A stretch of 5,824 bases of DNA from Thermohalobaculum sp035512995 (GCA_035512995.1 DATKCY010000350.1:1-5824), one strand, 5' to 3'; shown: positions 1-5,516, counted from the stretch's first letter. Translations and numbers: made by a program. The notes: generated by a model not told the origin, from the letters alone.

Positions 1-129
1 GTGGAGCGACAGCTTGTCCTCCTCGGCGAAGAGCGCGACCGTCCGCTTGCCGAGCTCGTTCGCGGCGCGCAGCACGCGGATCGCGATCTCACCCCGGTTG
101 GCGACCAGGATCTTGCCGAATCGCTGCAT
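1..129 (-). CDS. pyc: Pyruvate carboxylase, N-terminal fragment (biotin carboxylase domain start)
   Basis: This is the first 43 codons of a gene that runs off the left edge. The translation starts MQRFGKILVANRGEIAIRV, which is the opening beta-strand and loop of the biotin carboxylase N-domain shared by AccC, PCC and pyruvate carboxylase. The later stretch RTVALFAEEDKLSLH is typical of pyruvate carboxylase, where other biotin carboxylases usually have a D-A-D-x-x-H type sequence, so pyruvate carboxylase is preferred. That enzyme is cytosolic and makes oxaloacetate from pyruvate, bicarbonate and ATP using biotin. The ATG at 129 is preceded on the minus strand by GGAGGGG (complement of 134-140), a strong ribosome binding site that fixes the start. 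It is divergent from the methyltransferase gene at 469. The ATP-grasp, carboxyltransferase and biotinyl domains lie outside the window, so the assignment rests on 43 residues. Confidence 0.82.
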   Translation of the reverse strand, partial: MQRFGKILVANRGEIAIRVLRAANELGKRTVALFAEEDKLSLH

Positions 130-468
130 GCCGCCCCTCCAGTGCGCTGCACAAAATGGTTAGCAGCCCGCACGTGGCGCCGGCAATGCCGCCCGCCGCC
201 GCGTGGGGAGCATCCGGGCCGGCCGAGGCTGATGGCGTCCCCGGAGCGAGGGCCCGGACGGGCCGCGCCGGATGCGCGCTCCGGAGGACCGTTCACGACC
301 TCCTGCGCGGCGCCACGGGCGCTGCCACTCGAATAGTCCCGGTTGTGTGTGCTTTGTCACACAACCGGGCTCTCGATTCATGGCACACGTCGTGACGCCG
401 CGGCCGCCCGGCCCTGATCGCCGGGCCGGCCGCGGCGGCGACGAACACGCTGGAGCAGGAGCTCTGCC
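130..468. other. Divergent intergenic region between pyc and the methyltransferase gene
   Basis: This 339-nt gap separates two divergent genes and should hold both promoters. The ORFs crossing it have no recognisable protein content and no convincing start, so it is treated as non-coding. The pyc-proximal part has a small AT-richer island (about 151-163) that on the minus strand reads as a possible -10 region (CATTTT), with no clear -35 box. Positions 241-284 contain nested inverted repeats: an outer 8-bp pair (241-248 with 277-284) and an inner 5-bp hairpin (251-255 with 260-264). In DNA this GC-rich such repeats are partly expected by chance. The strongest element is the 12-bp palindrome at 338-369, listed separately. 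No SAM or SAH riboswitch signature was recognised. Confidence 0.6.
338..369. promoter_or_regulatory. Perfect 12-bp inverted repeat with CRP-like core, candidate operator
   Basis: CCCGGTTGTGTG (338-349) is repeated exactly in inverted orientation as CACACAACCGGG (358-369) around an 8-nt spacer. Neither strand has a T-run after the repeat, and the flanking genes are divergent, so a terminator is unlikely. The core TGTGT-N6-TCACA (346-361) matches nine of ten bases of the CRP-family consensus TGTGA-N6-TCACA. The element lies about 100 nt before the methyltransferase start and about 210 nt before the pyc start. A weak TTGTCA hexamer (354-359) overlaps the right arm. Binding by a CRP/FNR-family regulator is an inference. 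The repeat could instead fold as an RNA hairpin in the 5' leader of the methyltransferase mRNA. Confidence 0.55.
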
Positions 469-1416
469 ATGACCCTTGCCGAAACCCTCGACCGACCGCA
501 GCTCGCGACCATGTCCGGTCGGCCGTTCCTGACGGACGGCGGGCTGGAGCTGGTGCTGATCTTCCAGGAGGGCATCGATCTTCCGCACATGTCCGCCTTC
601 CCGCTGCTCGAGACGGCGGACGGGCGGAGCCGGCTCGACGCCTACACCCGGCCCTATCTCGACCTCGCGCGCAGGCACCGCGTCGGCTATGTCCACGAGA
701 CGCCGACCTGGCGCGGCTCGTGGGGCTGGACGGCGCAGATGGGCTATTCGATGGCCCGGACCGCCGAGCTCAACCGGCTGGCGGTCGGCATCGGCCACAC
801 CCTCGCCCACCGCAACCGGGACCTCCAGGTCGTCGTCTCGGGCAATATCGGTCCGCGCGGCGACGGCTACGCGCCGGAGGCGCTGATGACGCCGGACGAG
901 GCGGCGTGCTACCATGAGCACCAGATCGGCGCCTTCGCCGAGGCGCGCGCCGACGTCGCGACGGCGATGACCATCACCCATGCCGGCGAGGCGGCGGGGA
1001 TCGCGCTCGCCGCGCGCGCCGCCGGGCTGCCGGTCGTCATCTCGTTCACCGTCGAGACCGACGGACGCCTGCCGTCGGGCCAGCCGCTCGGCGAGGCGAT
1101 CGGCGAGGTCGACGACCGGACGGGCGGCTATCCGGCCTATTACGGCGTCAACTGCGCCCACCCCACCCACTTCGCCCCGTCGCTCCGGCAGGGCGGGGCG
1201 TGGCGCGACCGCATCCGCATGGTGCGGGCGAACGCCTCGAAGATGTCCCACGCCGAGCTCGACTGCTCGGAGACGCTGGACGACGGCGACCCGCACGAGC
1301 TCGGCCGCGACTACGCCGAGCTCCGGGCGCTCCTGCCGGCAATGACGGTGCTCGGCGGCTGTTGCGGCACCGACCACCGCCACGTCGGCCGGATCGCCGA
1401 GGCCTGCCTCGGCTGA
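469..1416 (+). CDS. Homocysteine S-methyltransferase family protein
   Basis: The 315-residue product is a single Hcy-binding (COG2040/MmuM-like) TIM-barrel domain. Such enzymes move a methyl group from a donor such as S-methylmethionine or a betaine to homocysteine, giving methionine in the cytosol. The N-terminal FLTDGGLEL (about residues 20-28) is the family's opening strand. The zinc and thiol ligands are visible as NC at residues 228-229 and GGCC at 296-299, giving Cys229, Cys298 and Cys299 in the usual spacing. The length is normal for a stand-alone enzyme, and there are no MetH cobalamin or folate domains. The ATG start is supported by AGGAG at 457-461, seven nt upstream. It stands alone between a divergent gene and a stem-loop, so context does not reveal the methyl donor. 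The family is certain; the exact substrate is not. Confidence 0.88.
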   Translation: MTLAETLDRPQLATMSGRPFLTDGGLELVLIFQEGIDLPHMSAFPLLETADGRSRLDAYTRPYLDLARRHRVGYVHETPTWRGSWGWTAQMGYSMARTAELNRLAVGIGHTLAHRNRDLQVVVSGNIGPRGDGYAPEALMTPDEAACYHEHQIGAFAEARADVATAMTITHAGEAAGIALAARAAGLPVVISFTVETDGRLPSGQPLGEAIGEVDDRTGGYPAYYGVNCAHPTHFAPSLRQGGAWRDRIRMVRANASKMSHAELDCSETLDDGDPHELGRDYAELRALLPAMTVLGGCCGTDHRHVGRIAEACLG

Positions 1417-1424
1417 GGCGGCGG

Positions 1425-1462
1425 CGCGCGGCCGCCTTGCCCTCCCTCGGGGCGGCCGCGCG
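1425..1462 (+). terminator. GC-rich stem-loop after the methyltransferase gene
   Basis: CGCGCGGCCGCC (1425-1436) pairs perfectly with GGCGGCCGCGCG (1451-1462) across a 14-nt loop, starting eight nt after the TGA. No T-tract follows, so this is not a classical intrinsic terminator. It may stabilise the 3' end of the mRNA or aid Rho-independent pausing. Its position directly after a stop codon and the exact 12-bp match argue against chance even at this GC content. Confidence 0.45.
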
Positions 1463-1515
1463 GACTTGCACGGGGACCGGCCCGCTGCCATTCTCGCCCC
1501 TCCCGGGTGCCGGAT

Positions 1516-1521
1516 GGAGGG
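1516..1521 (+). promoter_or_regulatory. Ribosome binding site that selects the GTG start of the stress protein gene
   Basis: GGAGGG lies seven nt before GTG at 1529. The in-frame ATG at 1514 overlaps this site and has no comparable sequence upstream of it, and the TTG at 1466 adds a tail without family character. The GTG is therefore the better start. Confidence 0.7.
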
Positions 1522-1528
1522 TCGGCCG

Positions 1529-1987
1529 GTGCGGAAGTTCCTGGTCGTGGTCGATGACACGCCCGAGTGCGGCAACGCGATCCGCTTCGCCGCGCGGCGC
1601 GCGGAGCACACCAAGGGCGGCCTCGTGATGCTCTACGTGATGCCGCGCGACGGCTTCGAGCACTGGATGGGAGTTGCCGAGGTCATGCGCGAGGAGGCGC
1701 GCGAGAAGGCCGAGGAGCGCCTGGCCGAGGCCGCGCGCCACGCGCGCGAGACCACGGATATCGTGCCCGAGTTCGTGATCCGCGAGGGGCAGGCGGTCGA
1801 GGAGATCCTGTCGCTGATCAGGGAGGACGAGGAGATCGGCGTGCTCGTGCTCGGCGCCGGCGAGGACGCCTCCGGCCCCGGCCCGCTGGTGACCCAGATG
1901 GTCGACAAGCTCGGCCACAAGATGCCGGTGCCGGTGACGGTGGTGCCGGGGGCCATGACGCACGAGCGGCTCGACCAGATCTGCTGA
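1529..1987 (+). CDS. Universal stress protein (UspA family), single domain
   Basis: The 152-residue product begins MRKFLVVVDDTPECGNAIRF, the first beta-strand and acidic ATP-site residues of the Usp fold. It continues with the second strand GGLVMLYVMP (about 30-39), a charged helix rich in Glu and Arg (about 51-74), VIREGQAVEEILSLI (83-97), and the strand IGVLVLGAG (103-111) before VPVTVVPG (134-141). The canonical nucleotide motif G-x2-G-x9-G-(S/T) is not present; the equivalent loop reads GAGEDASGPGPLV (109-121). ATP binding is thus uncertain. Proteins of this exact style, about 150 residues with the GPGPLV loop, are familiar in Rhizobiales. It sits before nfuA, but a hairpin with T-tract and a candidate operator separate the two. 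The GTG start follows the GGAGGG site. Its specific stress role cannot be read from sequence. Confidence 0.85.
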   Translation: MRKFLVVVDDTPECGNAIRFAARRAEHTKGGLVMLYVMPRDGFEHWMGVAEVMREEAREKAEERLAEAARHARETTDIVPEFVIREGQAVEEILSLIREDEEIGVLVLGAGEDASGPGPLVTQMVDKLGHKMPVPVTVVPGAMTHERLDQIC

Positions 1988-2014
1988 GCCCGGCCCGCCT
2001 CGGGCAATCTTTTT
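1988..2014 (+). terminator. Short hairpin with T-tract after the stress protein gene
   Basis: GCCCG (1993-1997) and CGGGC (2001-2005) form a tight 5-bp G/C stem with a three-base loop, followed by AATC and five Ts (2010-2014). A second GCCCG at 1988-1992 could pair with the same right arm in a competing fold. The hairpin starts right after the TGA at 1985-1987. The stem is short, so termination may be partial. The T-tract also forms part of the candidate iron box that follows. Confidence 0.5.
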
Positions 2015-2028
2015 AGAACGATTCTTGA
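2012..2028. promoter_or_regulatory. Candidate Irr/ICE-type iron box upstream of nfuA
   Basis: TTTAGAACGATTCTTGA fits the rhizobial iron control element as I recall it (TTTAGAA-N3-TTCTAAA), matching 12 of the 14 specified bases. The core AGAA-CGA-TTCT (2015-2025) is a perfect inverted repeat. It is the only clearly AT-rich palindrome in a very GC-rich window and ends 53 nt before the nfuA ATG. Irr, a Fur-family regulator in Rhizobiales, is known to bind such sites and to lower expression of iron-using genes when iron is scarce. An Fe-S carrier gene is a sensible target. A weak -35-like TTGATT (2025-2030) overlaps the right half, consistent with repression, but the -10 expected about 17 nt later (CATCTG, 2048-2053) is poor. 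Binding is inferred. Confidence 0.55.
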
Positions 2029-2081
2029 TTTTCGCGCCCCGGCAGGTCATCTGTCGAAGCAGGCAATCGGAGAGTCTTGCG

Positions 2082-2642
2082 ATGTTCATCCAGACCGAAG
2101 CGACCCCGAATCCGGCGACCCTCAAGTTCCTGCCGGGCCAGCCGGTGATGGCCCGCGGCACGGCGGACTTCCCGACGCCCGAGGGGGCGGAGGACTCGCC
2201 CCTCGCCCGGCGCCTGTTCGACGTCGAGGGCGTCACGGGCGTGTTCCTGGGCCCCGACTTCGTCACCGTGACCAAGGGCGGGGAGGTCGACTGGGCGCAC
2301 ATCAAGCCCGCTGTGCTCGGCGCGATCATGGAGCACTACGCTTCCGGTCAGCCCGTGATCGAGGGCGAGGGCCACACGGTCGAGCACGCCGCGCACGACG
2401 GCCCCGATGCCGAGCTGGTCAAGCAGATCAAGGAGCTGCTCGACACCCGCGTCCGCCCCGCGGTGGCGCAGGACGGCGGCGACATCACCTTCCACGGCTT
2501 CGACCGGGGCGTGGTCTACCTGCACATGCAGGGCGCCTGCGCCGGCTGCCCGTCGTCGACCCTGACCCTCAAGCACGGGATCGAGAACCTGCTCCGCCAC
2601 TACGTGCCCGAGGTGACCGAGGTCCGCCCGATCGGCCTCTGA
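2082..2642 (+). CDS. nfuA: Fe-S cluster carrier protein, Nfu/NifU-like
   Basis: The 186-residue product matches the alphaproteobacterial and mitochondrial Nfu1 architecture. The N-terminal Nfu_N domain covers about residues 1-87, opening MFIQTEATPNPATLKFLPG. A short linker leads to the NifU C-terminal domain at about 110-180. The cluster-binding CxxC is GACAGCPSS with Cys153 and Cys156, which at a dimer interface would hold a [4Fe-4S] cluster. Such proteins deliver clusters to targets like aconitase-family enzymes and lipoyl synthase. The start ATG has GGAGAG at 2069-2074, seven nt upstream, and the N-terminus agrees exactly with the family, so upstream in-frame TTG codons are rejected. A candidate iron box precedes it. 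tsaB follows after four nt, suggesting one transcript. The symbol reflects functional class; some annotations say nifU-like. Confidence 0.93.
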   Translation: MFIQTEATPNPATLKFLPGQPVMARGTADFPTPEGAEDSPLARRLFDVEGVTGVFLGPDFVTVTKGGEVDWAHIKPAVLGAIMEHYASGQPVIEGEGHTVEHAAHDGPDAELVKQIKELLDTRVRPAVAQDGGDITFHGFDRGVVYLHMQGACAGCPSSTLTLKHGIENLLRHYVPEVTEVRPIGL

Positions 2643-2646
2643 GCCC

Positions 2647-3291
2647 TTGATCCTCGCGATCGACACGACGGCGGCGCAGTGCGCCGTCGCGGTGGTCGCG
2701 GACGAGCGGACGGTGCGCCGGGTCGAGTTGGTCGGCCGCGGCCATGACCGCCTCCTGTTTTCCCTGATCGACGCCGCGCTGGCCGAGGCCGGCGCCGCCT
2801 ATGCCGATCTCTCCCGCATCGTCTGCTGCACCGGTCCCGGCAGCTTTGCCGGCGTCCGCGTCGGGGTCGCCGCCGCGCGCGGTCTCGCCCTCGGCGCGGG
2901 CCTGGACGCCGTCGGCGTCAGCCGGTTCGAGGCGCTGGCGGCCGGGGCGCGGGTCGGGACGCCGGGCGCCGTCGGCGTTGTCCTCGCCGGCCGCGGCGGG
3001 ACTGCCTTCTTCCAGGCGTTCGACGTTGACGGCGCGCCCCTCGGCCCGCCTCGCATCCTCGAGGACGCAGCGCCCGATCCGGGCCTCCTCGACGGCCTGG
3101 CCAGCCTCGCCGGTGATGGCCGGCCCGAATGGCAGGAGCTGCCGCGCCTTCTTGCCGACGGCCTGCCGGACCCGGCCGTGCTCGCGCGCCTCGGCGCCGA
3201 GCGCACGGTCGACGCGCCGCCCGCGCCGCTCTACCTGCGCCCGCCCTCGGCCGACCTGCCGCGCGAGGCGCCGCCGAGGATGCTCGAGTGA
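2647..3291 (+). CDS. tsaB: tRNA threonylcarbamoyladenosine biosynthesis protein TsaB
   Basis: TsaB is the inactive-homologue partner of TsaD in the TsaBDE complex that adds t6A to position 37 of ANN-decoding tRNAs. The 214-residue product shows the ASKHA-type opening MILAIDTTAAQCAVAV, then RGHDRLLFSLIDAALAEAG (31-49) and the hallmark CTGPGSFAGVRVGVAAARG (61-79). It ends with the conserved APLYLRPPSADLP (192-204). The length is close to the usual 210-230 residues. The start is a TTG four nt after the nfuA stop, which gives exactly the expected N-terminus; no good ribosome binding site is seen, so translation is probably coupled to nfuA. Its last codons overlap the rimI start. The central and C-terminal part is Ala/Gly/Pro-rich, as common in high-GC lineages. 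Confidence 0.93.
   Translation: MILAIDTTAAQCAVAVVADERTVRRVELVGRGHDRLLFSLIDAALAEAGAAYADLSRIVCCTGPGSFAGVRVGVAAARGLALGAGLDAVGVSRFEALAAGARVGTPGAVGVVLAGRGGTAFFQAFDVDGAPLGPPRILEDAAPDPGLLDGLASLAGDGRPEWQELPRLLADGLPDPAVLARLGAERTVDAPPAPLYLRPPSADLPREAPPRMLE
3276..3280 (+). promoter_or_regulatory. Ribosome binding site inside tsaB that selects the rimI GTG start
   Basis: GAGGA sits seven nt before GTG at 3288, within the last codons of tsaB. It supports this start over any upstream codon in the same frame, which would overlap tsaB deeply and add a low-complexity Arg/Ala tail. Confidence 0.6.
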
Positions 3292-3734
3292 GGCTCCATC
3301 GCCGGGGGCTGCCGGAGGGCGAGGCCGAGCGGCTGGCCGCCATCATGGCGGCCGTCTGCACCGAGCGCGGGCGGGGCTGGTCGGAGGCGGAACTCGCGGC
3401 GCTCGCGTCCCAGCCGGGGGTCGCCGTTGCGGCCGAGGACGACGGCTTCGGTGTCGTCCGCACTGCGGCCGGTGAGGCCGAGATCCTGACGCTCGCGGTC
3501 GTGCCGGCGGCGCGGGGCAGGGGCCTCGGCCGCGCGCTCCTCGACGCCCTGACGGCCGCCGCGGCCGCGGACGGCGCGGCCCGCCTGGTCCTGGAGGTGG
3601 CCGAGAGCAACGCCGCCGCCCGCCGCCTCTACGCTGCTGCGGGCTTTGCCGTGATCGGCCGCCGCCGCGGCTATGTGCATCGCGCCGACGGCACGCGCGA
3701 GGACGCGCTGGTGCTGGCGGCCGGGCTCGGGTGA
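3288..3734 (+). CDS. rimI: N-terminal (ribosomal S18-type) alanine N-acetyltransferase, GNAT family
   Basis: The 148-residue product is a single GNAT domain. Motif A with the acetyl-CoA pyrophosphate loop is LTLAVVPAARGRGLGRALL (about 67-85), with RGRGLG at 76-81. Motif B is ESNAAARRLYAAAGF (106-120), including the Asn108 and Tyr115 typical of RimI, followed by the IGRRRGYV strand. RimI acetylates the N-terminus of ribosomal protein S18, and relatives have broader N-terminal specificity. The GTG start overlaps the tsaB stop by four nt (GTGA), and the tsaB-rimI pairing is widespread in bacteria, which strengthens the call. The N-terminal third is less conserved, so the exact acceptor protein is not proven. 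Confidence 0.88.
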   Translation: MRLHRRGLPEGEAERLAAIMAAVCTERGRGWSEAELAALASQPGVAVAAEDDGFGVVRTAAGEAEILTLAVVPAARGRGLGRALLDALTAAAAADGAARLVLEVAESNAAARRLYAAAGFAVIGRRRGYVHRADGTREDALVLAAGLG

Positions 3735-3738
3735 GCCG

Positions 3739-4044
3739 ATGCGTCTGCGCCAGCTCCTTCTCCCGGCCTACCGCGTCTACACCTGGGCTGTCGTCGCAGC
3801 GTGCCTCGCCAGCGCAGGGGTGCTCGCAATCCTTGCCGCTCTGCGCCCGCTCGAGATTGCGGAAAGCACTTCTCTGGCTGCGTTCGTGAGGCGCCGGACG
3901 CACGCCTCCGCTTGCGCGCCCGCACCGCGGGGCATAGGTTTCGCGCCGATGACCGGAACACGCTCCATTGCCGATCTGGCCGACCGCGCGCGGCTGCCGT
4001 GGCGCTTCTTAGCCCGCGCGGTGGCGGCCGACACGGGCCGCTGA
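3739..4044 (+). CDS. Doubtful small ORF with one predicted membrane segment
   Basis: A 101-codon frame opens with ATG five nt after the rimI stop. The first 36 residues (MRLRQLLLPAYRVYTW onward) include a hydrophobic stretch at about 15-36 (AVVAACLASAGVLAIL within it) that could span the membrane. The rest is Arg/Ala-rich with no recognised motif. Codon use is unlike its neighbours: many codons end in A or T (for example GCA, GCT, CTT, ATT, ACT, TCT, ATA, TTA), so the distal part looks non-coding. The only ribosome binding candidate is GGTGAG (3729-3734), close to the start. It could be a small membrane protein translated from the rimI transcript, the decayed 5' end of a former operon gene, or chance. 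I do not recognise a family. Confidence 0.22.
   Translation: MRLRQLLLPAYRVYTWAVVAACLASAGVLAILAALRPLEIAESTSLAAFVRRRTHASACAPAPRGIGFAPMTGTRSIADLADRARLPWRFLARAVAADTGR
3912..3940 (+). promoter_or_regulatory. Weak promoter candidate for leuC
   Basis: TTGCGC and TAGGTT are separated by 17 nt and lie about 160 nt before the leuC start. The -35 shares the TTG core and the -10 matches three of six consensus bases. The base composition here is less GC-rich than in the flanking genes. This is pattern matching only. Confidence 0.2.
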
Positions 4045-4062
4045 CACGGGCAGCCGCCCGTG
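4045..4062 (+). repeat. Perfect stem-loop upstream of leuC
   Basis: CACGGGC (4045-4051) and GCCCGTG (4056-4062) form a 7-bp stem with a four-base AGCC loop. It begins exactly after the TGA of the doubtful ORF and ends 26 nt before the leuC ribosome binding site. No T-tract follows. It could be a leader structure for leuC or a weak 3' end for upstream transcription. Confidence 0.4.
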
Positions 4063-4088
4063 CCGCCCCTGCCGCTCGCGCGATGCCG

Positions 4089-4094
4089 AAGGAG
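4089..4094 (+). promoter_or_regulatory. leuC ribosome binding site
   Basis: AAGGAG lies six nt before ATG 4101 and nine nt before the adjacent ATG 4104. It overlaps the in-frame ATG at 4083, which is therefore not the likely start. The choice between the two tandem ATGs changes the protein by one residue. Confidence 0.75.
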
Positions 4095-4100
4095 TTTCGA

Positions 4101-5510
4101 ATGATGACCGCCCCGAAGACGCTCTACGACAAGATCTGGGACGCCCACCTGGTCCACGAGGCCGAGGACGGCACCAGCCTCCTCTACGTCGACCTGCACC
4201 TCGTGCACGAGGTTACGAGCCCGCAGGCCTTCGAGGGGCTGCGCATGGCCGGCCGCCGGGTCCGCCACCCGGAGGCGACCTTCGCGGTGCCCGACCACAA
4301 CGTGCCGACCAGCGTCAACCGGGCCGAGGGCATCGAGGACGAGCAGTCGCGCATCCAGGTCGACGCGCTTCGCCGGAACGCCGGCGAGTTCGGGGTCACG
4401 CTCTACGACGTCGGGGACAGCCGGCAGGGCATCGTCCACATCATCGGGCCCGAGCAGGGGCTGACCCAGCCGGGCCTGACGGTGGTCTGCGGCGACAGCC
4501 ACACCGCGACCCACGGCGCCTTCGGCTGCCTCGCCCACGGCATCGGCACGTCCGAGGTCGAGCACGTGCTCGCGACCCAGACGCTGATCCAGTCGAAGTC
4601 GAGGAACATGAAGGTGGAGGTGACGGGCCGCCTGCCGATCGGGGTCACCGCCAAGGACATCACGCTGTCGATCATCGGGCGGACCGGCACCGCCGGCGGC
4701 AACGGTCACGTGATCGAGTATTGCGGCGAGGCGATCCGCGCCCTCTCGATGGAAGGCCGGATGACGGTCTGCAACATGGCGATCGAGGGCGGCGCGCGCG
4801 CCGGGCTGATCGCGCCCGACGAGAAGACCTTCGCCTATCTCGAGGGCCGGCCGATGGCGCCCAGGGGCGCCGACTGGGACCGCGCGCTCGACTACTGGCG
4901 GTCGCTCGCGACCGACGAGGGCGCGCAGTTCGACAAGGTGGTGACGCTGGCGGCGGAGGAGATCGAGCCGGTCGTGACCTGGGGGACGAGCCCGGAGGAC
5001 GTGCTGCCGATCACCGGCCGCGTGCCTGCGCCCGAGGACTTCCAGGGCGGCAAGCAGGCCGCCGCCCGGCGCTCGCTCGAGTACATGGGGCTCGAGCCCG
5101 GCGTGGCCCTTCGCGACATCCAGATCGACACCGTCTTCATCGGGTCCTGCACCAATGCCCGGATCGAGGACCTGCGCGAGGTCGCCCGCATCATGGAGGG
5201 CCGCAGGGTCAAGGAGGGCTTGCGCGCGATGATCGTGCCGGGCTCGGGCCTCGTCCGCGCGCAGGCCGAGGAGGAGGGGATCGCGCAGAAGCTGATCGAG
5301 GCGGGATTCGACTGGCGCATGGCCGGGTGCTCGATGTGCCTCGGCATGAACCCCGACCAGCTTGCGCCCGGCGAGCGCTGCGCCTCGACCTCGAACCGCA
5401 ACTTCGAGGGCCGGCAGGGCCGCGGCGGGCGCACCCACCTGATGAGCCCGGCGATGGCCGCCGCCGCCGCCGTGACCGGCCGCTTGACGGACGTGCGCGA
5501 GCTTCAGTAG
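4101..5510 (+). CDS. leuC: 3-isopropylmalate dehydratase large subunit
   Basis: LeuC with the small subunit LeuD isomerises 2-isopropylmalate to 3-isopropylmalate in leucine synthesis, in the cytosol. The 469-residue product has the full large-subunit length and family signatures: TLYDKIWDAHLV near the N-terminus, VPDHNVPT (63-70), GDSHTATHGAFG (131-142), the first cluster ligand in IGSCTNARIEDL (Cys350), and AGCSMCLGMNPD with Cys410 and Cys413. These three cysteines bind the [4Fe-4S] cluster. The ending, with SNRNFEGRQGRGGRTHLMSP, is also canonical. The start follows AAGGAG. leuD is not next to it: the following gene lies on the opposite strand. leuC in this group is often near rplS or other leu genes, so the neighbourhood with rimI is a local arrangement. 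No defect was seen. Confidence 0.97.
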   Translation: MMTAPKTLYDKIWDAHLVHEAEDGTSLLYVDLHLVHEVTSPQAFEGLRMAGRRVRHPEATFAVPDHNVPTSVNRAEGIEDEQSRIQVDALRRNAGEFGVTLYDVGDSRQGIVHIIGPEQGLTQPGLTVVCGDSHTATHGAFGCLAHGIGTSEVEHVLATQTLIQSKSRNMKVEVTGRLPIGVTAKDITLSIIGRTGTAGGNGHVIEYCGEAIRALSMEGRMTVCNMAIEGGARAGLIAPDEKTFAYLEGRPMAPRGADWDRALDYWRSLATDEGAQFDKVVTLAAEEIEPVVTWGTSPEDVLPITGRVPAPEDFQGGKQAAARRSLEYMGLEPGVALRDIQIDTVFIGSCTNARIEDLREVARIMEGRRVKEGLRAMIVPGSGLVRAQAEEEGIAQKLIEAGFDWRMAGCSMCLGMNPDQLAPGERCASTSNRNFEGRQGRGGRTHLMSPAMAAAAAVTGRLTDVRELQ

Positions 5511-5516
5511 GCAGAG

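Larger units (their letters stand above)
3735..4100. other. rimI-leuC junction, low coding signal
   Basis: Apart from the doubtful ORF, this 366-nt stretch has no gene I can support. It has local inverted repeats: GAGGCG (3888-3893) with CGCCTC (3903-3908), CCGCGCG (3984-3990) with CGCGCGG (4015-4021), and the stronger hairpin at 4045-4062. A weak promoter-like pair TTGCGC (3912-3917) and TAGGTT (3935-3940) with 17-nt spacing could serve leuC. No T-box or leucine-codon attenuator was evident. Confidence 0.4.

Noticed and set aside
338..369. Intrinsic terminator reading of the palindrome
   Set aside because: No T-tract follows on either strand, and both neighbouring genes start rather than end toward this region.
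130..468. Possible SAM or SAH riboswitch before the methyltransferase gene
   Set aside because: I looked for the characteristic conserved blocks and pseudoknot layout and found none. The only strong element is the 338-369 palindrome.
1466..1528. Longer N-terminus for the stress protein from TTG 1466 or ATG 1514
   Set aside because: The extra residues do not resemble the Usp family, and the GGAGGG at 1516-1521 is correctly spaced only for GTG 1529.
160..1614. 484-codon open frame on the minus strand over the methyltransferase gene
   Set aside because: It lies antisense to a gene with clear family motifs and crosses intergenic DNA. Its product is low-complexity and Arg/Pro/Ala-rich with no motif.
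1148..2329. 393-codon minus-strand frame across the stress protein gene and the start of nfuA
   Set aside because: It overlaps two well-supported plus-strand genes and their control region, and its translation shows only composition-driven sequence.
3739..3765. Leucine-rich leader peptide (MRLRQLLLP) for leuC attenuation
   Set aside because: The frame does not stop soon after the Leu codons, the site is about 360 nt from leuC, and no terminator/antiterminator pair was found next to it.
3777..5438. 553-codon open frame on the minus strand opposite leuC
   Set aside because: It is antisense to a complete canonical LeuC and has the Arg/Ala/His/Asp-rich composition produced by high-GC codon bias on the opposite strand. 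No domain is recognisable.
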